DNA from: DATMAM01 sp035559995
GTDB taxonomy: Bacteria > Desulfobacterota > Binatia > UBA9968
DNA: 64,000 nt
Direction of reading: 5' to 3'
Assembly: GCA_035559995.1 (NCBI GenBank)
Contig: DATMAM010000056.1
Span: 1 to 64,000, forward strand
Part shown: piece by piece, positions 7,504 through 14,462 of the stretch
Layout of the letters: every line of letters begins with the position of its first letter
Numbering within the stretch: the first letter of the stretch is position 1
Program-made: the position numbers and the translations under genes
The notes under the pieces: generated by a model
Seen by the model: only the letters and a program-made list of their open reading frames with translations
Told to the model about the DNA's origin: nothing
Database searches by the model: none

Positions 7504-8658
7504 TTAATCCGCGCGGTACTGCTTGAGCTTCTCTTCGTCCAGCTCGACCCCCAGGCCGGGACCGGAAGGGACAACAACCTCGCCGTCGAAAAATGCAAAC
7601 GGCTCTTTGACCAGGTCGTCCTGGTAGTAGATCCCCGCAAGCCGCCCTTTTCCTTTTCCCTTTGGCGTGGACACCGGAACGACACAGGCCAGATTGACCG
7701 CCCCCGTGGAAGCGGCAAGGTGAAGATTGGCCGCGTTGCCGATGCCGGTTTCCACGCTCCCGTTCACGTTGCACTCCAGGCCTCCCGCTTCCGCCACCGC
7801 CGCGACCTTCTTTGCTTTGAACATCCCGCCGGGCTTTGTCGTGTAGAGCGAAATTATATCCGCCGCTCTCTTCTCGATGATCTCCAGAACGTCGCGCGCC
7901 GTCCATGCGCTTTCGTCGGCCATGACCGGAGTATCGACGCTGCGCGCCACCTCGGCCATGGCGTCGATCCCTTCCACCGGCTGCTCGATATAGCGAAGCG
8001 AAAACTCTTCCATCCGGCGGATCGTGCGCAGCGCAATCTTCGGCGTGGCGTAACCCTGATTCGCATCGACGGCAATCTCAATGTCCGGCCCGATCGCTTT
8101 TCTTACTTCCTTGACCAGGCGCACGTCCCGATCGGGATCGAGCCCGCCTTTGAGCTTGATCGTCTTGACGCCTTCGGCTTTGACCTGAAGCGCTTCTTCC
8201 ACCGCCTTGTCGATCTCCATAAGACCGATGCTGTGCGCGATCGGCACCCGCTCGCGATAGCAGCCGCCGAGAAGTTGATACGCGGGCGCCCCGAGCGCCT
8301 TGCCGACGACGTCGTAGAGCGCCATGTCGATCGCCGCTTTGCAGTAAGGGTAGCCCTTGACGGCGCGATCCATAAGGCCGTGGAGATACTCGATCCGCCG
8401 CGCGTCCTGAGCGGCGAGCGCCGGAGCGAGAATGTCGTTGATCACGTGCAGCGTCGTCTTTGGGGTCTCGCCGTAGTACTTCCCGTGATCGCCGCCCCAA
8501 TCCTTCAGAACCGGAGCTTCGCCGAGCCCGATAAGACCGTCCTCGGTCTCAAGCTTCACAATCACGTAAACTCCGATCGGCGCCGTCAGGCTCGCCCACC
8601 GGTGCGCCCTGCGCGGCGGCAGCCGAATCGGAACAGTTTCGATCCTTCGAATCTTCAT
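7504..8658 (-). CDS. Mandelate racemase/muconate lactonizing enzyme family protein
   Basis: A 384-residue enolase-superfamily enzyme. Catalytic features are intact: the TIKLK motif (Lys168, Lys170) on strand 2; metal ligands in VDANQ (Asp198), YIEQP (Glu225) and ADES (248-249); and Lys275 in TTKPGGM on strand 6. This lysine pair is the muconate-cycloisomerase/dipeptide-epimerase/NSAR arrangement rather than Lys/His mandelate racemase chemistry. Such enzymes abstract the alpha proton of a carboxylate. The start is the ATG at 8658. It lies 61 bases upstream of the octopine-dehydrogenase-like gene. The precise substrate cannot be read. Confidence 0.8.
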   Translation of the reverse strand: MKIRRIETVPIRLPPRRAHRWASLTAPIGVYVIVKLETEDGLIGLGEAPVLKDWGGDHGKYYGETPKTTLHVINDILAPALAAQDARRIEYLHGLMDRAVKGYPYCKAAIDMALYDVVGKALGAPAYQLLGGCYRERVPIAHSIGLMEIDKAVEEALQVKAEGVKTIKLKGGLDPDRDVRLVKEVRKAIGPDIEIAVDANQGYATPKIALRTIRRMEEFSLRYIEQPVEGIDAMAEVARSVDTPVMADESAWTARDVLEIIEKRAADIISLYTTKPGGMFKAKKVAAVAEAGGLECNVNGSVETGIGNAANLHLAASTGAVNLACVVPVSTPKGKGKGRLAGIYYQDDLVKEPFAFFDGEVVVPSGPGLGVELDEEKLKQYRAD

Positions 8659-8711
8659 AGCAGTGCGAATGAGTTGCCTTGTGAAGCCGGCGAAGGCCTC
8701 TCCGCCGCTTT

Positions 8712-8723
8712 CCCTTCGAAGGG
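8712..8723. repeat. Intergenic palindrome, REP-like
   Basis: CCCTTCGAAGGG is a perfect 12-base palindrome in a 138-base gap between two minus-strand genes. It is flanked by GCTTT and AGAGGATCGAGGGCGGG. Elements of the form CTCCC...GGGAG followed by AGGAnnGAGGG are common dispersed intergenic palindromes in GC-rich genomes. With a RAYT relic at the left edge, a REP-type origin is plausible. Confidence 0.35.
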
Positions 8724-8796
8724 AGAGGATCGAGGGCGGGTAGCGCAACGCTGGCGAGGGAGCTCGTGGCTTTAGGCCCTGGGGAGCCTCCGTTCT

Positions 8797-9906
8797 TCAA
8801 ATCTCGATCAGCTCGTCGGCCGGCGTTACGTCCGAAAGAAGCTCTGAGCCGGTTTTCGTCACGACGAGCATGTCCTTGTTTTGCAGCCCCATCCTCCCGG
8901 GGATATAAACCAGCGGCTCGATCGCCAGCACCATGCCCTCTTCGAGAACCCGATCGCTGTAGCGGCTCAGATACGGCTCCTCGTGGAGGAAAAGGCCGAT
9001 GCCGTGGCCGACAAAGCTGATCGGCTCAAACCCTAGCTCGCTGAACTTGCGCAAAAATTTTAGATAAATCTCCTTGCACGAGGCGCCGGGCCCGACCTGA
9101 TCCATGACGAGGTATTTGCACTCGATCAGGTTCTTCCAGATTTTCTTTTGTTCCGGTGTCGGCGTCCCGACGACCGCGGTCCGGCAAACGCCGGCGTGGT
9201 AGCCGTTGACCACGCCGAAAATCTCCATCCGGACAAGGTCGCCGGCGCCGAGGACGCGCTGCGTCGGCCCGACGTTGGGATACTGGCTCCTTTCGCCGCT
9301 GGCGACGATCATGAGCTTGAAGTTCTCCGCGCCGCGCGCAAAGATGCCGCTCGTCAGAAAGCCCGCAAGATCCATTTCACTCATGCCGGCGCGCGCCCGC
9401 TGGAGGGCCGCTCCGATGGCGCCGTCCGTCAACTTGCTGAGCCGGCGCATCCGCTCGATCTCCGTCGCGGTCTTCACTTCCCGCAGGCGATTGAGCAGAT
9501 GCTCCGCGGGAACGAAACTCGCCTGCGGCAGCCAGCGCGCCAGGGTCTGGAAATCCCGCACCGGGATGAAGTCCGTTTCGATCCCGATCCTGCTCCGCTC
9601 GAGCTTGAGATCGCGCAATAGCTCGGCCAGTTTATCCATCGGGTCATCGACGAACTCGCGATAGACCCTTATGTTCTCGATCGCCGAGAATTTTTTGGCC
9701 GTGGTCTCTTCCATGTCGATCACGACCATCGAGACCTGTCCGTCCACGGTCACGACGGCCGCCGCGTGCCGCCAGCGCATGAGCGACTGGGACGGAATCA
9801 CGCAGCCCGTCGTGTACGTGACGTTTTCAGGCGAGAGCGAGACGAGCGCGTCGAGGCCCGTGCTCCGCATCGCCGCGCGCTGCTTGTCGATGATCGCAAA
9901 ATCCAT
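8797..9906 (-). CDS. M24 family (Xaa-Pro peptidase/creatinase-like) protein
   Basis: The protein has 369 residues: a creatinase_N domain (GLDALVSLSPENVTYTTGC), then a pita-bread M24 domain. Of the five metal ligands of true Xaa-Pro aminopeptidases only some can be aligned. The first Asp position reads RMEIFGV, the S-D-x-T-R-T site reads AGVCRT (Asp lost), GHGIGLFLHEEP keeps the His, LAIEP keeps a Glu, and the last position is QNKDML. This pattern argues against a normal dinuclear peptidase centre and is closer to creatinase, a metal-free M24 amidinohydrolase. The neighbour resembling N-carbamoylsarcosine amidase adds to that idea. Confidence 0.7.
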   Translation of the reverse strand: MDFAIIDKQRAAMRSTGLDALVSLSPENVTYTTGCVIPSQSLMRWRHAAAVVTVDGQVSMVVIDMEETTAKKFSAIENIRVYREFVDDPMDKLAELLRDLKLERSRIGIETDFIPVRDFQTLARWLPQASFVPAEHLLNRLREVKTATEIERMRRLSKLTDGAIGAALQRARAGMSEMDLAGFLTSGIFARGAENFKLMIVASGERSQYPNVGPTQRVLGAGDLVRMEIFGVVNGYHAGVCRTAVVGTPTPEQKKIWKNLIECKYLVMDQVGPGASCKEIYLKFLRKFSELGFEPISFVGHGIGLFLHEEPYLSRYSDRVLEEGMVLAIEPLVYIPGRMGLQNKDMLVVTKTGSELLSDVTPADELIEI

Positions 9907-9970
9907 GGAACGGTTTCGGCGCACGCGCCGAGACCCGCGCCCGGCGCGCACGCTCGCTTCAACGGGCCGG

Positions 9971-10678
9971 CTATTTTGCCGCCCCGCTCGCCGCCGCTTT
10001 TCCTTCCAGCCCCCTGATGTAGCTGAGCGCCTCACCCAGCGTGATCACCGTGGCGTATTTGCTGTTCATCTCGAAAAGATTGACCAGATGCGAGGTGCGC
10101 GAGCGGTCGAAGACGCACTCCTCGACGACGAACACGGGAATCCCATAAGAATAGCCGTCCAGCACCGTGGCGCGCACGCAGCCGCAGGTGGTCGTGCCCG
10201 CGACGAGAAGGCTGTCGATGCCGCGGTTCATGAGGTACGTAATCAGATGCGTCCCGAAGAAGGCGCTCGCGCGCGCCTTGCGGACAACATACTCGCCTTC
10301 CTTAGGCTTGATCATTTCCGGAAACTCGGTCGCAAGCCTTTCGAAATCCTTCCGCACGACCGCGCGCTTGGTGGCGTTGCCGAAAACCGCCTTGAACTCG
10401 GCGTCCCCCGTCGAATAGACAACCGGGATGTTTGCCTTGCGGCATGTCTCGATGAGTTCCTTGATCTTGGGCAGCGCTTCCCACGCCGCCTTGCCGCAGC
10501 TTGTCGGGAACTCATCGATCGCGTCCATGATCTCCATCGGCTTTGTCCCGGTGAATCCCAGAAGCACATCGATGACGAGAAGCGCGGGATTGCGCCCGAA
10601 TTGTTGCGGTGCGCGATAACCGGCCTTTTCGTAAACCCTTCTTTCTTCCTCCGGAAAAATCGCTTCCCACTCGCGCAT
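9971..10678 (-). CDS. Isochorismatase-like cysteine hydrolase (N-carbamoylsarcosine amidase type)
   Basis: A 235-residue alpha/beta cysteine hydrolase. The triad is readable: Asp37 in LLVIDVLLGF, Lys134 in VVRKARASAF, and nucleophile Cys167 in GTTTCGCVRATVLDG. Family members hydrolyse carbamoyl or amide groups (N-carbamoylsarcosine, nicotinamide, ureidoacrylate) or vinyl ethers. The 'RKARASAF' and 'TTCGCVRAT' forms are those of the N-carbamoylsarcosine amidohydrolase branch. It is the first gene of the minus-strand run, 65 bases ahead of the creatinase-like gene, with a good promoter upstream. The true substrate is unproven. Confidence 0.75.
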   Translation of the reverse strand: MREWEAIFPEEERRVYEKAGYRAPQQFGRNPALLVIDVLLGFTGTKPMEIMDAIDEFPTSCGKAAWEALPKIKELIETCRKANIPVVYSTGDAEFKAVFGNATKRAVVRKDFERLATEFPEMIKPKEGEYVVRKARASAFFGTHLITYLMNRGIDSLLVAGTTTCGCVRATVLDGYSYGIPVFVVEECVFDRSRTSHLVNLFEMNSKYATVITLGEALSYIRGLEGKAAASGAAK

Positions 10679-10723
10679 GTTTAGTTTTCTCCTTGCCCTG
10701 TGATTTCGAGGATCGCCGTGGTC

Positions 10724-10753
10724 ATATTACGGGCCGCGCAGCGGAGCTGTCAA
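10724..10753 (-). promoter_or_regulatory. Sigma-70 promoter for the catabolic run
   Basis: On the minus strand TTGACA (10753-10748) and TAATAT (10729-10724) are separated by 18 bases, about 45 bases upstream of the cysteine hydrolase ATG. A second TTGACA faces the other way at 10806-10811, before the deacetylase gene, but its -10 (around ATAGCT) is poor. The pair suggests a divergent regulatory region between 10679 and 10865. Confidence 0.45.
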
Positions 10754-10865
10754 TCCGTGAGTTTCGGGTCTCGAGCTTCTGGTTCAATTCCAAGAACCAA
10801 CTGCGTTGACAGTGCGATGCCAAGAGCGATAGCTTCGCACTAGCCTACACAAGCGAGAGGAATTC

Positions 10866-11777
10866 ATGCTGCCGCAGCATCACTCTTTCTACGACATATT
10901 TTCCAAGGCAAACAAGCTTAAGATTCGCTGGCCCGACGGCGCGCGGCTCGCCGTAAGCCTGGCCGGAAATCTCGAGGCCTGGACGGAAACGCCGGATCCC
11001 AAATGGCGAAGAACGCGCCACGTCGGCGGCTCCGCGCCGCTCACCGCGGACGATCTGCGCTCGCCCTATGACTTCCGCACAGCGAGCGAAAACGACTACG
11101 GCGGAAGAACGGGAGTCTGGCGCATCCTCCGGATTCTCAAGAAATACGACCTCAAGGCCTCATTTAACGTGAACGCCCTGGCGGCGATGAGATACCCGCA
11201 AGCCGTCAAGGCGATCCACGCGGCTGGCCACGAGATCGTGGGTCACAGCTATGCCGAAGACATTCAGCTGGTTCAGCTAACCAGAGAAGAAGAGCGCGAG
11301 GAGATTCGCGCGTGCGTAAAAACGTTCCAGGACCTCGTCGGCGCGCGGCCCTACGGCTGGCTGACTTCCGGCATGAGGCACAGCGAGCACACGCTCGAGC
11401 TTTTAGCCGAGGAAGGTTTTCTCTGGCACGGCGACGCCGTCAACGATGACGCGCCGTACGCCGTCGCCGTTAACGGAAAAACTCTCGTCGTCGTGCCCTA
11501 TCGCAACGCGGTAAGCGGCCTCAACGACACGGGCATGTACCGGCGCGGCATCATGGCGCGCGATATTCTCGCCGCCTTCAAGGACGAGTTCGACGTCCTC
11601 TACGAAGAGTCGGCGGCCGATCCCAAGATGCTGACCTTGGCGATGCACTGCCAGATGGCCTTTCCGGCCACGGGCAAAGTGTACGAGGAAGCGATCAAGT
11701 ACGCGCGCTCGTTTCCCCAGGTGTGGTTCGCGCGGCGTATCGACATCGCGAAGTGGATTTTGGAGAACTGCGGCTAA
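10866..11777 (+). CDS. Polysaccharide deacetylase family (PuuE/allantoinase-like) protein
   Basis: A 303-residue NodB-fold protein. The start follows GCGAGAGG. Visible elements are a long N-terminal extension (LKIRWPDGARLAVSLAGNLEAW), YDFRTASENDYGGRTGVWRIL, ASFNVNALAA, and GHEIVGHSYAEDIQL. The last replaces the usual HxxxH zinc motif with HSYAED. The N-terminal extension and this variant site resemble the cytoplasmic allantoinase/peptidoglycan-deacetylase subgroup acting on C-N bonds. There is no signal peptide. Divergently placed from the N-carbamoylsarcosine-amidase-like gene, it may take part in the same ureide-like degradation. That link is inference. Confidence 0.7.
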   Translation: MLPQHHSFYDIFSKANKLKIRWPDGARLAVSLAGNLEAWTETPDPKWRRTRHVGGSAPLTADDLRSPYDFRTASENDYGGRTGVWRILRILKKYDLKASFNVNALAAMRYPQAVKAIHAAGHEIVGHSYAEDIQLVQLTREEEREEIRACVKTFQDLVGARPYGWLTSGMRHSEHTLELLAEEGFLWHGDAVNDDAPYAVAVNGKTLVVVPYRNAVSGLNDTGMYRRGIMARDILAAFKDEFDVLYEESAADPKMLTLAMHCQMAFPATGKVYEEAIKYARSFPQVWFARRIDIAKWILENCG

Positions 11778-11837
11778 GGCGCACCCGAAGGGAGTCGAAA
11801 ATCTTTTGCCATCGCCGACCCCTTCCCGAGAGGTTTT

Positions 11838-13205
11838 ATGTGCTCTGTGACCGATGAAGTTGGAATCACTTTGCCCGGCGGCGGAGGCCCGGCAACAAGC
11901 GCCGAGACAGCCGCGGCCGCCATCGCCGATCTCATGCCCTACGCGCGCGCGCTCGCGGGCTGGCGCGAAAACCGCGACAGCCACGTCGGCTTTGTCGGCT
12001 ACGGCAAGACCAAGCCCGGGGACAGAATTCTTATCGCCGTCGACCGCGAGTACGATCCCGCCGTTTACGAGGCCGTCGCCCGAGCGCTCCGCGAAAAGGG
12101 CGCGCGCGTGGACATCCTGGTCTTGGACATGGGTGATCGGGAAAAGGAGTTTGACCATCAGGACGAGGTGCGCGTGATCATGCGGCGCGAACCGTGGGAG
12201 AAAAACCCGCGCCGCTGGGAGGGCATCCCTTATGTCGAAGAGTTCGCGGCGCGCCGCGGCTACGATCTTTTGATTCACGGAAAAGGAGGGCCGATTCCCA
12301 AGACCGCGCACCGCTACGAGCAGATCCCGTGGCTGCAACCGGAGCACCTGCTGCAGCCGGCGACCACTTACCCTCTGGATCTCCACCTCCTCATTAACCG
12401 CAAGACATGGGACGTCATTTGGGAGAAGGGGCGCGGCGGCAAGGCGCGCCTGACGGACGCGGAAGGAACCGACATCACCTGGACCTACTGGGACGAGTAC
12501 TACGACGGCACGCGCTACGGGTTTTGCTCAACGCCGCGAAACGGGCATTTGTTCGGCCATCCTGTGCCGCCGATCATTTCCAAAGAAGACGCGGCCGGCG
12601 TCGTCGCCGGAACGACGAGCCACTTTAATCGTGCGTTTCCGCAGATCAAGGTGGAAGTGGAAGCCGGCCAGATCGTCAAAGTGAGCGGCGGCGGCGCCTA
12701 CGGGGACACCTGGCGCGATCTTCTCGCAGAAAGCAAGAGCACTTCGTATCCCTGCTTTCCGCGGCCGGGCCTGTTCTATCTCTGGGAAGTAGCGATCGGC
12801 ACCAACCCGAAGATCGCCCGCCCGAGCCGCATCGAACGCCACTCTTCCGGCGGCTTCGAGTGGGAGCGGCGGCGATCAGGCATTATTCACATGGGCTTCG
12901 GCACGATGTGGCGCTCGGACGAGGAGAGATGGGCGGGGGAGCGGGGGCTTCTGTACGGGCATTTGCACATTCATCTGCTTTTTCCGACTTTAATCGTCAC
13001 TGCGCGCGACGGAACGGAATACACCGTCATTGACAGGGGCCACTTGACGGCGCTCGACGATCCTGAGGTGAGAAAGCTCGCCGCAAAGTACGGCGAGCCA
13101 GAGGAAATTCTAAAGGAGGATTGGATCGCTCCCGTTCCGGGGATTACCGCGCCGGGAACGTATGACGACTACGCGCGCGACCCGGGAAGATGGATCTACG
13201 GATAA
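11838..13205 (+). CDS. Conserved protein of unknown function, possibly M29 aminopeptidase-like
   Basis: The protein has 455 residues, beginning 60 bases after the deacetylase gene and in the same direction. The segment DRILIAVDREYDPAVYEAVARALREKGARVDIL resembles the Rossmann-like N-terminal half of M29 (aminopeptidase T) and the related dihydroxypyridine dioxygenase family. The rest does not show the full Glu/His/Asp metal set I would expect. Potential metal residues occur in HLFGHPVPP, HLHIHLLFP and DRGHLTAL. No signal peptide is present. I do not assign a function; co-transcription with the deacetylase suggests a hydrolytic partner. Confidence 0.5.
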   Translation: MCSVTDEVGITLPGGGGPATSAETAAAAIADLMPYARALAGWRENRDSHVGFVGYGKTKPGDRILIAVDREYDPAVYEAVARALREKGARVDILVLDMGDREKEFDHQDEVRVIMRREPWEKNPRRWEGIPYVEEFAARRGYDLLIHGKGGPIPKTAHRYEQIPWLQPEHLLQPATTYPLDLHLLINRKTWDVIWEKGRGGKARLTDAEGTDITWTYWDEYYDGTRYGFCSTPRNGHLFGHPVPPIISKEDAAGVVAGTTSHFNRAFPQIKVEVEAGQIVKVSGGGAYGDTWRDLLAESKSTSYPCFPRPGLFYLWEVAIGTNPKIARPSRIERHSSGGFEWERRRSGIIHMGFGTMWRSDEERWAGERGLLYGHLHIHLLFPTLIVTARDGTEYTVIDRGHLTALDDPEVRKLAAKYGEPEEILKEDWIAPVPGITAPGTYDDYARDPGRWIYG

Positions 13206-13322
13206 AAGGCGGACGGTTTTTGGCTCTTTTTTGAGTTTTGAACCGCCTCAGGATGGGCCGACCGCTTCGCCTCGGCTCAAAACCGGCCTTCGCCTTCGCT
13301 CGGGCAGGCGCCGCGATACCTT

Positions 13323-14399
13323 CTAATCGGCGGCCACCCAAGCCGTGAGAAGCGACGGCATCTCCGGGATGATCGGCTCCCAGGATTCGCCGCGGTCGCG
13401 CGTCACGTAAAAAGCCCCCCTGCCTCTCTGCTTCGGGTCAAACCCAAAGCCGCGCGAGCCGTCGCCCATCGCAGCAAACACCGCGTCCCGGTCCGTTGGG
13501 TGCGGCACCAAAGCCCACGGCATCCACGGCAGCGCTTCCGCCAGGCCGCCCGGCGCGCGCCGCCAGTGATCCCCGCCGTCGTCGCTTAAAAGAATAAAAC
13601 CCTGCGGGTCTCTTTTCTCTCTCCGCCACACGCCGGGAGAGCCCTTCGCGCCGGCGAGGACCATTCGCGGCGGACTCCCCGGCAAAAACAGCCAATCGTG
13701 CGAATAGCTATAGAGTTCCGTGTAGGCCCACGGCATGCCGTCCTCGACCCGCCGCCACCCGCGGCCGTAATCGTCGCTGCGGAAAAAAGCGCGCGCCGAA
13801 GAAACGTAGTAGCGCTCTTTGCTCCCCGGATAGTTGCCGAGAAGATGCATGTCCGGATACGAAATCCCCGCGCTGGCGTCTTCCCAGCTTTCCCCTCCGT
13901 CGCGGCTGAGCACGACGCCACCGTGCTCGAGGGCGAGAAAGATGAGGCTCGTGTCGTCGGGGTGAATGAAGATGTTGCGCACGTGCGGGTGCTGGATGCC
14001 GCGGTAGCCCTCGGGAACCGTCCACTGCGCTTTCACGCGCTCCGGCAAGCGCTCCAGGCCTTCGAGCGATCTCCACGTGCTGCCGCCGTCCTCGCTCCGC
14101 AGCAGCCTTACCGGTCCGGTTCCCGCATACACGATCCGCTCGTCGTGCGGGTGGATCGCGAAGCAGCGCACGTCGCCGTCGATGATTTTCTCCCACGTCT
14201 TTCCCGCGTCGCGCGACCGGTAGCCGCCGTTCAGCGCGACGGCGGCAAAGACGACTTCAGGATGCCGCCGCGGGCCGACGAGCGCATCGACCGTGAGCCC
14301 ATCGAAGAACTCTCCGACGCTCGTCGTCGAGCCGGACCTGTGCCGCATGACTTTCAAGCCGCCGTTCAGCGCCAAATAAAACCGCAGTGGCTCGTCCAT
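13323..14399 (-). CDS. BNR/Asp-box beta-propeller protein
   Basis: The protein has 358 residues with an AAGGAGG ribosome binding site. At least six Asp-box repeats (S-x-D-x-G-x-x-W) are visible: SRDAGKTW, SEDGGSTW, SRDGGESW, SDDYGRGW, SDDGGDHW and TRDRGESW. They define a sialidase/Vps10-type propeller. No catalytic sialidase Arg triad or signal peptide is evident, so it is probably a cytoplasmic binding or scaffold propeller. It directly follows the molybdenum hydroxylase gene on the same strand (63-base gap) and may be co-transcribed. The role is unknown. Confidence 0.7.
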   Translation of the reverse strand: MDEPLRFYLALNGGLKVMRHRSGSTTSVGEFFDGLTVDALVGPRRHPEVVFAAVALNGGYRSRDAGKTWEKIIDGDVRCFAIHPHDERIVYAGTGPVRLLRSEDGGSTWRSLEGLERLPERVKAQWTVPEGYRGIQHPHVRNIFIHPDDTSLIFLALEHGGVVLSRDGGESWEDASAGISYPDMHLLGNYPGSKERYYVSSARAFFRSDDYGRGWRRVEDGMPWAYTELYSYSHDWLFLPGSPPRMVLAGAKGSPGVWRREKRDPQGFILLSDDGGDHWRRAPGGLAEALPWMPWALVPHPTDRDAVFAAMGDGSRGFGFDPKQRGRGAFYVTRDRGESWEPIIPEMPSLLTAWVAAD

Positions 14400-14462
14400 A
14401 AATCCTCCTTGCGTCGAGACCTCCGGCTCGGCGGCAGCCGCTTTGCGGTTCGGCCGCGACGG

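Noticed and set aside
10806..10834. Plus-strand promoter for the deacetylase gene
   Set aside because: TTGACA is perfect but the -10 (ATAGCT) is poor; mentioned only as a possibility.
13208..13248. AGGCGG...CCGCCT hairpin after the 455-residue protein gene
   Set aside because: Loop of about 29 bases containing the T-runs and no T-tract after the stem, so not a credible terminator.
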